Below, in pieces: positions 17,884-25,831 of a stretch of 64,000 bases of DNA. The stretch's first letter is position 1; each line of letters begins with the position of its first letter. The notes under the pieces are model-generated. The model saw only the letters and a list, made by a program, of their open reading frames with translations, was not told the origin of the DNA and did not search any database. The stretch comes from Terriglobia bacterium (lineage in GTDB: Bacteria > Acidobacteriota > Terriglobia > Terriglobales > Acidobacteriaceae), in assembly GCA_020072585.1 (NCBI GenBank), contig JAIQGL010000004.1, positions 372,001 through 436,000 on the forward strand, written 5' to 3'. Both the position numbers and the translations under genes were made by a program.

Positions 17884-18873
17884 ATGGCCACCTCTGTCCG
17901 GTCCTTTGCCAAAATCAATCTCGGCTTGAAAATCGGTCCCTTGCGTGAAGATGGCTTTCACGAGCTGCGCACGGTCTACCAGACCATCGCGCTGAGTGAT
18001 ACCGTCCGTGTGGACGTGGGCAAAGGCGTGGGCATTGAGATTGCCTGCAAGGATTCCCGCGTTCCTACCGAGGAGACAAATACCTGCTGGCGCGTGGCTG
18101 ACCGGATTCTGCGATCGCTCAAGGTCCGGGGAAAGATCCGCATTGCCATTGAGAAGCGTCTGCCAGTACAGGGCGGCGTGGGTGCTGCGTCATCGAATGC
18201 CGTGGCGACGATGATAGCGCTGGAAAAAGAGCTGAAGCAGCAGCTGGCGCCGGAAGAGCGCTTACGGATCGCATCCGAGGTGGGCTCTGACCTGCCGCTC
18301 TTTCTGGTGGGCGGCACGGTGCTGGGAACGGGCCGGGGTGAACAGGTTTATCCGCTGGAAGATCTGCCCAGCTTCCATTGCGTGATCGCCACGCCGGCGG
18401 TGGGGGTTTCAACACCGGCAGCCTTTGCTGACTGGGACAAGAAATGGGCCGCCAAATTGACTGACCCAAAATTGACGGCCAAAGACGGCTCAGATAGAAT
18501 AAATACGTTCAGTCGCACGATTTATGAATGGCTGAGCGGAAGTTTTACCCCAACCGGTGTCCCAAGCAAAGGCTGGGACCGGGCCGAGGCGCTGCTTCTC
18601 GACCTAGTCCGTACCGGGATTGAAAACGACTTTGAAAGTGTCGTTTTCCCTAAGTATCCCGCAATACGTGAGGTCAAACGTGCGCTTGAACGCTCTGGGG
18701 CGAAGTATGTGTCGCTTTCGGGCTCGGGCTCCACGGTGTATGGCTTGTTCGCGGACCAGGAGTCCGCAGCCAAAGCCGCGGAAAAGCTGACTGCTAGTGG
18801 CGTTCCAGCACAAGCGACCGTGACGTTGCCAAGAGAGCGGTACTGGAAAGAGATTTGGGGAAAGACCGGGTGA
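17884..18873 (+). CDS. ispE: 4-diphosphocytidyl-2-C-methyl-D-erythritol kinase
   Basis: IspE phosphorylates CDP-methylerythritol in the non-mevalonate isoprenoid pathway. 329 residues of the GHMP kinase fold: RSFAKINLGLKIG with the catalytic Lys near the start, DGFHELRTVYQTI, the ATP loop LPVQGGVGAASSNAVA (about residue 96) and the late GSGSTVYGLFADQESA. The loop is somewhat unusual in having GVGAASSNA where many IspE have GLGGGSSDA. The protein is 30-40 residues longer than many homologues. The start ATG has only a weak upstream site. Confidence 0.93.
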   Translation: MATSVRSFAKINLGLKIGPLREDGFHELRTVYQTIALSDTVRVDVGKGVGIEIACKDSRVPTEETNTCWRVADRILRSLKVRGKIRIAIEKRLPVQGGVGAASSNAVATMIALEKELKQQLAPEERLRIASEVGSDLPLFLVGGTVLGTGRGEQVYPLEDLPSFHCVIATPAVGVSTPAAFADWDKKWAAKLTDPKLTAKDGSDRINTFSRTIYEWLSGSFTPTGVPSKGWDRAEALLLDLVRTGIENDFESVVFPKYPAIREVKRALERSGAKYVSLSGSGSTVYGLFADQESAAKAAEKLTASGVPAQATVTLPRERYWKEIWGKTG

Positions 18874-18937
18874 TTGTGGATGGAAGCCCGGGTTTGAATC
18901 GGCTAAGCTCTTTGTTTTGCTAGTTGAGTGGCAGGGG

Positions 18938-19045
18938 GGTACCTGGAATTGCAGGGGCTAAAGCCCAATCAATTCAAGGCACTTACGGCACGGCTGAAGC
19001 CGTGCCCTGATACCCGCAGAGGCTAAAGCCAGCCGCAAAGACGGT
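18938..19045. repeat. GGGGCTAAAGCCC-type palindromic repeat cluster
   Basis: Contains GCAGGGGCTAAAGCCC, then GGCACGGCTGAAGCCGTGCC and GAGGCTAAAGCC. Each is a short palindrome built around CTAAAG or CTGAAG. Related units occur at 23.3, 32.2 and 50.7 kb. Such extragenic palindromes are common in acidobacterial genomes. Confidence 0.65.
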
Positions 19046-19131
19046 TTCGGGAACCCCGGCAAGTAAAGGGAACTCCGGCGGCGTGGGGTGACCCGGCGGT
19101 GAGAGTTTGTTTCTTGGATACAGCGATTTTT

Positions 19132-19205
19132 TGGGCCGTCGACTAATGGTAGGTCAAGTGCCTTTGGAGCACTTTGTCTAGGTTCGAATCCTAGCGGCCC
19201 AGCCA
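19132..19205 (+). tRNA. tRNA-Gln (anticodon TTG)
   Basis: 74 nt with encoded CCA. The acceptor stem TGGGCCG pairs with CGGCCCA, the anticodon stem is AGTGC/GCACT around loop CTTTGGA (anticodon TTG), and the T arm is CTAGG-TTCGAAT-CCTAG. The start with T and the ending CCCAGCCA are typical of bacterial tRNA-Gln. Two partial copies of its 3' end follow downstream. Confidence 0.95.
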
Positions 19206-19453
19206 AGTTTAGAGATCGGCATTTTTAGGTGTGGTTACGGCTGTGGGTCCTTCGGCTTCGCTCAGGATTTCGCCAGCAGGCTCGGACGCCTGCTAGCGGC
19301 TCAAGTTCGAATCCTAGCGGCCCAGCCAAATTTAGAGATCGGCATTTTTAGGTGTGGTTACGGTTGTGGGGTCCTTCGGCTTCGCTCAGGATTTCGCCAG
19401 CAGGCTCAGACGCCTGCTAAGCGGCTCAAGTTCGAATCCTAGCGGCCCAGCCA
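19206..19453 (+). repeat. Two tandem ~124 bp units, each ending in the tRNA-Gln 3' end
   Basis: The units are offset by 123 and 125 bp and differ at only a few positions (two single-base insertions, a few substitutions). Each unit ends in GTTCGAATCCTAGCGGCCCA followed by GCCA, identical to the T-loop and acceptor 3' strand of the tRNA. The 5' half of a tRNA is missing and the T stem cannot form (CTCAA opposite CCTAG), so these are not functional tRNAs. The unique part carries GCCAGCAGGC-N-GCCTGCT-type hairpin sequence. No integrase lies near. Confidence 0.85.
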
Positions 19454-19727
19454 GAATCATCGGGAGATCGCCGACATCGCACATCATCGGGTGATCAGAG
19501 GATTTTTCGAAGCAGTAGGCACGGTGTACAAAGTTAGTCCAAAATAAAGCCAAGTCCAAAACTTAGGGTCCGAGGTTTCGGAAGTTGCAATCGTGGAAGA
19601 GGGTGAGCCGAATGGCAAGCGCGTATCGCGCGAGCCTGAGGCGAGAGCAAAAATCGCTTTTTGGCGATGGAGCTCTTTAAAGGAAAGCCCCGATGTAGCA
19701 AACCAGCTCATACGGAGTGAAAAAGCC
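19454..19727 (+). other. Upstream region of prs
   Basis: No independent gene is seen. The prs reading frame stays open back to about 19593, but the first ATG with a ribosome site and family-like sequence is at 19728. The promoter should lie here; I see no convincing hexamer pair. Confidence 0.4.
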
Positions 19728-20759
19728 ATGGCGACGATAGCGACAGCAACGGAAAAACTGGAGAAGAAACAACAGGCAGTGCAGCCCAAGGGCGAGCAAA
19801 AGCCGCAACGCGCACGCACAGACGATAAGTTCAAGATCTTCTGTGGCACTGCCAATGAGGCTTTAACCGACGAGATCTGCGAATTCCTTGGGATGGCCCG
19901 GGGCAAGGCGACGGTCACGCGCTTTTCCGATGGCGAAGTTTATATCCAGGTCATGGAAAACGTGCGTGGAGCCGACGTTTTTGTCGTCCAACCTACGTGC
20001 TTTCCGGTGGATGAACACCTGATGGAACTGTTGTTGCTGGTGGACGCGTTGAAACGCGCGTCGGCCCGGCGCATCACCACGGTGATTCCGTATTACGGCT
20101 ACGCGCGCCAGGACCGCAAGGACAAGCCGCGCGTTCCGGTGTCTTCAAAGCTGATTGCGGATTTGCTTACAACGGCGGGAGCGCATCGCGCACTCATTGT
20201 TGACCTGCATGCGCCGCAGATCCAGGGCTTTTTCAATATTCCGGTGGACCACCTGTTTGCTTCACCTGTGCTGGTGGACTATTTCAAGAAGATGCAGCTA
20301 CCGAACTTGACCGTGGTTTCACCGGATGCCGGCGGCGTGGAGCGCGCACGCTTCTTCGCCAAGAAAGTGGATGCCGCGCTGGCCATTGTGGACAAACGGC
20401 GCACGGACGTAAACGTGGCCGAGGTGATGCACGTGATCGGCGACGTGAAAGGGCGGACCTGCTTGATTATCGATGACATCATTGACACGGCGGGAACGCT
20501 GGTGAAAACCGCTGAGGCGCTGATGAGTGCGGGAGCGGCGAAGGTTTTTGCCTGCGCATCACATCCGGTGCTTTCCGGGCCGGCGATTGAAAGAATTTCG
20601 AAGTCGCAACTGGAGCAGGTGGTGGTTACAAACACCATTCCGCTTACGGGCGCGGGAAAATCCGAGCCCAAGATCAAAGTTTTGTCGATTGCCGGCCTGC
20701 TGGGCCGCGCGATCCAATCCATACACGAAGAGACTTCCGTCAGTTCGCTGTTTGCTTAA
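19728..20759 (+). CDS. prs: Ribose-phosphate pyrophosphokinase (PRPP synthetase)
   Basis: Makes PRPP from ribose 5-phosphate and ATP for nucleotide, His and Trp synthesis. 343 residues. A ~35-residue Lys/Gln-rich extension precedes the conserved start FKIFCGTANEALTDEI. Then come RFSDGEVYIQV, the flexible loop YYGYARQDRKDKPR, DLHAPQIQGFF and the PRPP-binding signature CLIIDDIIDTAGTL. The start MATIATATEK has CGGAGTG about 10 nt upstream. It heads a conserved plus-strand run with rplY and pth, a grouping seen in many bacteria. Confidence 0.96.
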   Translation: MATIATATEKLEKKQQAVQPKGEQKPQRARTDDKFKIFCGTANEALTDEICEFLGMARGKATVTRFSDGEVYIQVMENVRGADVFVVQPTCFPVDEHLMELLLLVDALKRASARRITTVIPYYGYARQDRKDKPRVPVSSKLIADLLTTAGAHRALIVDLHAPQIQGFFNIPVDHLFASPVLVDYFKKMQLPNLTVVSPDAGGVERARFFAKKVDAALAIVDKRRTDVNVAEVMHVIGDVKGRTCLIIDDIIDTAGTLVKTAEALMSAGAAKVFACASHPVLSGPAIERISKSQLEQVVVTNTIPLTGAGKSEPKIKVLSIAGLLGRAIQSIHEETSVSSLFA

Positions 20760-20792
20760 GCGCTGGTGGAAGCGGAGAAGAAGGAAGAGACC

Positions 20793-21497
20793 ATGAGTGC
20801 AACTGTAGAAGTTTTAGAAGCCCAACCCCGTCCGGACAGTTCCCGCGGCAAAAACGAAGCGCGGCGGCTGCGCGTGAGTGGCCGGGTACCGGCAGTGGTT
20901 TACGGCGCCAAGAAGGAAACCGTGGCGGTGAGCGTTGATCCAAAGCAGATCAGCAAGATCCTGCGCTCTGATTCCGGCCACAACACAATTTTTGATCTCA
21001 AAGTGGGCAACGAGAAGGCCAAGGCCATGATCGTTGACTGGCAATATGATCCGCTGAAGGGCACCCTTCTGCATATTGACCTGAAGCGCATTGCCATGGA
21101 CCAGAAGATGCGCGTGATGGTGCCCATCCACCTGGTAGGGGAAGCTGCCGGCGTGAAGCAGCAGGGTGGCATCATGGACCAGGTGCTGCGCGAGGTGGAA
21201 ATCGAGTGCCTGCCTGCGGACATTCCCACCCATATTGACGCGGACGTCTCTGAGTTGGTGTTTGGCGCGGTGCTGCGCGTAAAGGACCTGCCCCATGGCG
21301 GCAAGCTGAAATTCATCACTGATGACGAGCAGGCGATTGCGCACGTGACCTCAGTGAAGGAAGAAGTTGTGGCCACGCCTGAAGCAGCAGCGGCGGAAGC
21401 GGCAACGGGTCCGGCTGAGCCTGAAGTCATCAAGAAGGGCAAGCAGGAAGCTGAAGAGGGTGCTGAAGCCGAGAAAGCACCTCCGGCGAAGAAGTAG
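20793..21497 (+). CDS. rplY: 50S ribosomal protein L25/general stress protein Ctc
   Basis: 234 residues, the long (CTC) form of L25, which binds 5S rRNA. The N-terminal L25 domain reads ARRLRVSGRVPAVVYGAKKE and DLKVGNEKAKAMIVDWQYDP; the C-terminal TL5-like domain contains RVMVPIHLVGEAAGVKQQGG and IPTHIDADVSELVFG. An acidic Ala/Glu-rich tail follows. The ribosome site AAGGAAGAG precedes the ATG, 33 nt after prs. Confidence 0.95.
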   Translation: MSATVEVLEAQPRPDSSRGKNEARRLRVSGRVPAVVYGAKKETVAVSVDPKQISKILRSDSGHNTIFDLKVGNEKAKAMIVDWQYDPLKGTLLHIDLKRIAMDQKMRVMVPIHLVGEAAGVKQQGGIMDQVLREVEIECLPADIPTHIDADVSELVFGAVLRVKDLPHGGKLKFITDDEQAIAHVTSVKEEVVATPEAAAAEAATGPAEPEVIKKGKQEAEEGAEAEKAPPAKK

Positions 21498-21502
21498 GGC
21501 CG

Positions 21503-22108
21503 GTGAAGCTGATCGTTGGGTTGGGAAATCCTGGTATCGAATACCAGTTCACGCCCCACAATATCGGCTTTCTGGCGGTTGACCGGATCGCCGAGCAATG
21601 CGGCGTGATGGTGGACAACCGCCACTGCAAGGCGCTTACGGCCAGGACCAGAATCGGCAACGAGGAGGTCCTGCTGGCCAAGCCGGAAACCTATATGAAC
21701 CTGAGCGGCATGTCAGTACTGGAGCTGGTCAGGAAATATGAAGTTGAACCGGGGCGGGACATGATCGTGATTTATGACGAGCTCGACCTGCCGCTGGGGA
21801 TGATTCGGATCAGGGCGCGGGGTTCGTCAGCCGGGCACAATGGAATGCAGTCAATCATCAATGCGCTGCAGACCGAAGAGATTGCACGGATACGGATCGG
21901 GGTAGCGCCAGACGATCCGCGCAAGGGCGGAGCGAAGTACATACTCTCACCTTTTCGCAAGCTGCAGATGGTGGCGGTGGATGAAGCACTGGACCTGACG
22001 GCAGAGGCAGTGAATGTGATCGTGAATGAGAACATTCTGCTGGCCATGAACAGATTTAACCGGAAGAACAAACCTCCGGAAGATGAAGATTCGGAAGAGA
22101 AGAATTAA
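21503..22108 (+). CDS. pth: Peptidyl-tRNA hydrolase
   Basis: Frees tRNA from prematurely released peptidyl-tRNA. 201 residues with LIVGLGNPGIEY, the catalytic His in TPHNIGFLAVD, KPETYMNLSG, and YDELDLPLG...GSSAGHNGMQSI. All key residues are present. The start is GTG, 5 nt after the rplY stop, so translation is probably coupled. The tail is charged (PPEDEDSEEKN). Confidence 0.96.
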   Translation: MKLIVGLGNPGIEYQFTPHNIGFLAVDRIAEQCGVMVDNRHCKALTARTRIGNEEVLLAKPETYMNLSGMSVLELVRKYEVEPGRDMIVIYDELDLPLGMIRIRARGSSAGHNGMQSIINALQTEEIARIRIGVAPDDPRKGGAKYILSPFRKLQMVAVDEALDLTAEAVNVIVNENILLAMNRFNRKNKPPEDEDSEEKN

Positions 22109-22259
22109 TTGGTTGTTTTGAATTCTTGGGAACAACCGAATTTTTGGAATCAAAGCCGCGAAGCCGGTTAGCGCGCTGAGCGGCATGCTTCAAGTGCTGA
22201 AGGAACCTACGGTACATCAGGCTCTAAAGCGGTCTGGAGCGAAGCGACAGGAGAAAATG

Positions 22260-22658
22260 ATGCAACGAGCTTATGAAGTAATGTTTATCGTGCGGCCTGA
22301 CCTGTTGGAAGAGGACATGGACAAGCTGATCGCCACGCTACAGGGCCATGCCACCACGGCCGGGGCAACGGTAGTGAACACGGAAAAGATGGGCAAGCGC
22401 CGCCTAGCCTATGACGTGAAGAAATTTTCTGACGGCCAGTACGTGCTGTTCGTCCTGCAAGCTGATGGCAAGGCCATTCACGAACTGGAACGCCGCATGC
22501 GCGTGGCTGAGCCGGTGATCAAGTACATCACCGTGCGCACGGACGAAGAAAAGCAGCGTCTGGACAAAGTGCGAAAGCTGCGTGAAGCCAAGGTGAAGCG
22601 TCCGCCGGCAGGGTCGCAGCAGGCAGCGGAAGCGGAGAGCCCGAGCGTCAGCGCGTAA
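22260..22658 (+). CDS. rpsF: 30S ribosomal protein S6
   Basis: 132 residues. YEVMFIVRPDLLEEDMDKLI, the loop KMGKRRLAYDVKKFSDGQYVLF and EPVIKYITVRTDEEK are diagnostic of S6, which pairs with S18 on the platform of the small subunit. Two consecutive ATGs follow AGGAGAAA; the second gives better spacing. An Ala/Ser/Pro tail of about 25 residues extends the usual length. It starts a rpsF-rpsR-rplI group. Confidence 0.95.
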   Translation: MQRAYEVMFIVRPDLLEEDMDKLIATLQGHATTAGATVVNTEKMGKRRLAYDVKKFSDGQYVLFVLQADGKAIHELERRMRVAEPVIKYITVRTDEEKQRLDKVRKLREAKVKRPPAGSQQAAEAESPSVSA

Positions 22659-22825
22659 GAAGGCCCGCCTTTGGCTATTCGCCATTGGCCCCTGAGTTTC
22701 TGCATCGACGCTCTCATAGCTTCAATACAAGCAAAGCTACAACTTGAAAGCCCGGTCCCTTTGGACCGGGGCTGACTACAAAAGAAGATTCGCGCGCTTC
22801 AGAGCGTGCCGTTCGAAGGAGAAAC

Positions 22826-23149
22826 ATGGCAGACGACAATCAGGAAGTATCTACACCATCGCCACGGCCCCAGGGTGGAAGGCCGGATGGTCCGCGACCG
22901 GACCGTGGTCCGGGCGGCCGCGATGGCGGACGCAAATTTTTCCGTCGCAAGAAGGTGTGCAAGTTCTGCGTCGAGAAGATTGACGACATCAATTACAAGG
23001 ACGTGCGACTGCTCGGCCAGTTTGTGGCGGAGCGAGGCAAGATCGTCCCACGGCGGCTGACCGGGGTGTGCACGCCGCACCAGCGCCGCCTCACGGCGGC
23101 CATCAAGCGGGCGCGCAATATTGCCCTGCTGCCGTTTGCCGCGCGGTAG
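22826..23149 (+). CDS. rpsR: 30S ribosomal protein S18
   Basis: 107 residues. A Pro/Gly/Arg-rich extension of ~35 residues precedes the conserved [39 protein letters not shown] and [20 protein letters not shown]. The C-x-x-C pair marks the zinc-containing form. The ribosome site AAGGAG is 5 nt before the ATG. A small hairpin (GGTCC-CTTT-GGACC) lies in the gap after rpsF. Confidence 0.95.
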   Translation: MADDNQEVSTPSPRPQGGRPDGPRPDRGPGGRDGGRKFFRRKKVCKFCVEKIDDINYKDVRLLGQFVAERGKIVPRRLTGVCTPHQRRLTAAIKRARNIALLPFAAR

Positions 23150-23379
23150 AGCAAAACCTACCACGGAGACACGGAGGCACGGAGAAAAGCAGAAAGTTGG
23201 CTCGTATCAGCCCCCCGCGTTGAAGATGTGGTAAGGATCTCAGCCCGATTGGCTTCAGAGCGGTTTGAATATGAAATCGAGCTGCTTGCGCCGCCGCAGA
23301 AGAGGACGGCGTTCAGCCGCCCGTTGAGGCGGATAAAAAGAACCGGGGCTTCAGCCCCTGCAAACTGGAGATTTTGAAA

Positions 23380-23832
23380 ATGGAAGTCATTCTCAAAGAA
23401 GATGTTCCCAAGCTGGGCCACCGTGGCGATGTGGTGAAGGTCGCCGAGGGCTATGGCCGCAATTACCTGTTGCCGCATAAGCTGGCCATTGAAGCCACCA
23501 CGGCCAACCGCGCCGTGATCGAGCAGATGAAGCAGTCTGCGGTGCGCAAGTCAGCGGTGGAGAAGACTGCTGCTGACGCACTCGCCCAACAACTGGACGG
23601 CACCGCTCTCACCTTTCAGCGCAAAGTCGGCGAGAAGGACCACCTGTTCGGCTCGGTCACCACGTCTGACATTGCGGAAGCGCTGGAGCGCAAGGGCTTC
23701 AACATTGACCGGCGCAAGCTCCAGCTCAATGAGCCAATCAAGAGCCTGGGCGAGTTTGAAGTGCCTGTCCGCCTGCATCGCGACGTGATCAGCAAGGTGA
23801 AGGTCTCAGTGGAGAAGGAAGCAGAAGCGTAG
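23380..23832 (+). CDS. rplI: 50S ribosomal protein L9
   Basis: 150 residues: MEVILKEDVPKLGHRGDVVKVAEGYGRNYLLP at the front is the L9 N-domain, followed by the long connecting helix (NRAVIEQMKQSAVRKSAVEK) and the C-domain (LFGSVTTSDIAEALERKGF). L9 binds 23S rRNA near the L1 stalk. The ATG fits the family start; GGAG is about 9 nt upstream. The ~230-nt gap after rpsR contains a GGGGCTTCAGCCCC palindrome. Confidence 0.95.
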   Translation: MEVILKEDVPKLGHRGDVVKVAEGYGRNYLLPHKLAIEATTANRAVIEQMKQSAVRKSAVEKTAADALAQQLDGTALTFQRKVGEKDHLFGSVTTSDIAEALERKGFNIDRRKLQLNEPIKSLGEFEVPVRLHRDVISKVKVSVEKEAEA

Positions 23833-23928
23833 GCAATTTGCCAAAATCGCCGAAATTGCCAAAGATTGCCAAATTGAAAAGCGATTGAAGCATCGCGGTT
23901 TGGCAATCGCATATAGGGCAGAAGTATT

Positions 23929-23988
23929 ACCGCGGATCAAATGTGAATTCAGCCGAGATCAGGCCTGAATCCGCAAATGATCCGCGGT
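23929..23988. repeat. ACCGCGGATCA inverted repeat between convergent genes
   Basis: ACCGCGGATCA at 23929-23939 and its perfect complement TGATCCGCGGT at 23978-23988 enclose 38 nt and are followed by TTGGTTTT. It belongs to the dispersed CCGCGGAT repeat family and may act as a terminator for rplI. Confidence 0.65.
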
Positions 23989-24007
23989 TTGGTTTTAGGG
24001 CAAGCAA

Positions 24008-25000
24008 TCAGGTGGCTGAAGATCCGGAGGCAGCGGTTTCGTTACCCTGCTCCACAGTTATTACTATTTTTCCTTTGGCATGTTTTTCTTCAAGATAGCG
24101 GAGAGCTTCAGCCACGCGGCTTAACGGGTAACGTCTATCGATGACGGGCACAACTTTCCCGGCTTCCAGAAGGTCTTTCAGAAGGCCCAAATCCTTCTGG
24201 TTTATGTTCGCGATAAAGAAGCGCATCTTCTTGCTGCCAAGCAATGAGAGTAATGGTCCCAGGAGCATGCCCTGGAGAATTTGAATCCCGCCGCCTCCTG
24301 CCAGAACATAAATTCCCCTGGGACTCAGCGCATGCCTGTAAGCGAAAATCGAATGATAGGCGTTGGCAGCAAGAATCAAGTCGTAAAGCTGCCCGCTTTT
24401 GGTGAAATCCTGTTGAGCGTAGTCAATCACATGGTCTGCGCCAATCGATCGCGCCGTGTCCATCTTCTTCATGCTGCACACGGCCGTGACCTCAGCCCCG
24501 AAGGCTTTGGCAATCTGGACTGCAAATGTGCCGACGCCACCAGACGCGCCATCTATCAGGACTTTGTGGCCCGGCTGGATCTGTCCCTTGTTACGAAGGC
24601 CCTGAAGGGCAGTGAGTGCCGCCACTGGGATAGAGGCAGCCTCCTCAAACGATATGTTGGCCGGCTTGAGCGCCAATTTATCTTCGATAGCACATCTGTA
24701 CTCAGCAAACGCCCCGCGGCACACGCCAAACACTTCATCGCCTGATTTGAATCGGGTTATGTTCTTGCCAACCGCTTCAACCTGGCCGGCCATGTCACGG
24801 CCTACTCGTGCGTCCTTGGGTTTGCGCAGCCCAGTCAGTATGCGAAGGATGTATGGTACTCGGAAGATGCGGTCAACTGGATTGACGGAAGCTGCACGAA
24901 TTTTTATCAGTACTTCATTGTCCTTCGGGACAGGTTTTGCTGCCTCCGTAAAGTGCAGCACATCGGGTGGTCCGTATTGTGTGCAAACAATCGCTTTCAT
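24008..25000 (-). CDS. Zinc-independent medium-chain NAD(P)-dependent oxidoreductase
   Basis: 330 residues of the quinone-reductase-like MDR family. The front is MKAIVCTQYGPPDVLHF, then NEVLIKIRAASVNPVDR, GRDMAGQVEAVGKNI and the NADPH fold IDGASGGVGTFAVQIAKAFGAEV. The catalytic and structural zinc ligands of alcohol dehydrogenases are absent. Relatives reduce enones, quinones or bind zeta-crystallin-type substrates; the exact substrate is not readable. The start has GGGAG 8 nt upstream. It is the last gene of the minus-strand operon, 46 nt after the DUF4386 gene. Confidence 0.88.
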   Translation of the reverse strand: MKAIVCTQYGPPDVLHFTEAAKPVPKDNEVLIKIRAASVNPVDRIFRVPYILRILTGLRKPKDARVGRDMAGQVEAVGKNITRFKSGDEVFGVCRGAFAEYRCAIEDKLALKPANISFEEAASIPVAALTALQGLRNKGQIQPGHKVLIDGASGGVGTFAVQIAKAFGAEVTAVCSMKKMDTARSIGADHVIDYAQQDFTKSGQLYDLILAANAYHSIFAYRHALSPRGIYVLAGGGGIQILQGMLLGPLLSLLGSKKMRFFIANINQKDLGLLKDLLEAGKVVPVIDRRYPLSRVAEALRYLEEKHAKGKIVITVEQGNETAASGSSAT

Positions 25001-25046
25001 ACAGTGCTCCCTGAGGCACATGATCAGTTGGCAGCAGCTTTCATCT

Positions 25047-25784
25047 CTATATGGCCACCACCACGCTGCCGGCTTGCTCCTTCCATCGTTGTTCATTCAC
25101 GCCAAACACGAGGAGCCAGAAGATCAGCGATGCTGCCCCGAGGATGGCGAAGATTGCAAGGAAGGCGAACAGACGGCTTCCAAGCGGCGGATACAAGAAG
25201 GTAAGCCAACCCAATCCTCCAAGCACCGAGAACACGCCCAGGACCCGAGGCAGGAAGGTGGACCTGATCATGAGGTAGCCCGTCAGGAGTGCATAGAATC
25301 CAAAAAATACCAGGGCGATGCCGGCGCCACGGTCATTCACCTTAAGAAAGAGGAGCGCCAGCGCCTGCAACTGTTCCGCGCCGAACACACTCAAGTAGTG
25401 TGCGCCTCCCAGGATGAACAAGGGGGCAACAAAAAAGACACGGCTAAAAGTTTTGATGACGCAACCGGTGAGGCCCAAGAATGCCGCAATCAAAGAGACG
25501 CTCCTGCCCGACGGTTTAAGCAGATCGTAGAAAAGGGCCGTAAGCGCGACCTGGCACGCCATTTCAATCATGTAGACTGCGAAACCCAACTGCAACAAGC
25601 CAGGGTGGGCCAGAATGTTGGCCGCCGTCGCTGTGGCGTCGCCGCTGACCACCAACCTGCCGGTCACGAAACCGGCAGAGAATATTCCCGTCAGTATGGT
25701 GATGAGATAAAGCACACCGGCGATCCTGCCCATCCGACGCGGCGACGTTTCTTTGGCCAGTTCCGTCATTACTTCTGTGCTCAT
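25047..25784 (-). CDS. DUF4386 family membrane protein
   Basis: 245 residues with six predicted membrane segments (GVLYLITILTGIFSAGFV, AVYMIEMACQVALTALFY, SLIAAFLGLTGCVIKTF, AGIALVFFGFYALLTGYL and two C-terminal ones). RRMGRIAGVLYLITI and the LLKP-VSLIAAFLGL region are typical of DUF4386. No enzymatic or transport role is established for the family. It lies in an operon 47 nt after the ABC permease gene. Confidence 0.88.
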   Translation of the reverse strand: MSTEVMTELAKETSPRRMGRIAGVLYLITILTGIFSAGFVTGRLVVSGDATATAANILAHPGLLQLGFAVYMIEMACQVALTALFYDLLKPSGRSVSLIAAFLGLTGCVIKTFSRVFFVAPLFILGGAHYLSVFGAEQLQALALLFLKVNDRGAGIALVFFGFYALLTGYLMIRSTFLPRVLGVFSVLGGLGWLTFLYPPLGSRLFAFLAIFAILGAASLIFWLLVFGVNEQRWKEQAGSVVVAI

Positions 25785-25831
25785 ATTAGTTTCTCCCTAT
25801 GCACGGCCCATCGATCTAGCGCTCAAGCGAA

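Noticed and set aside
18958-19206. Open frame antisense to tRNA-Gln reading GFEPRQSAPKALDLP
   Set aside because: This peptide pattern is a known artefact of translating the complement of a tRNA gene; no ribosome site or independent support.
19206-19453. CRISPR array or functional tandem tRNAs
   Set aside because: Only two units of ~124 bp with no short repeat/spacer pattern, and the T stem and the 5' half of a tRNA are missing.
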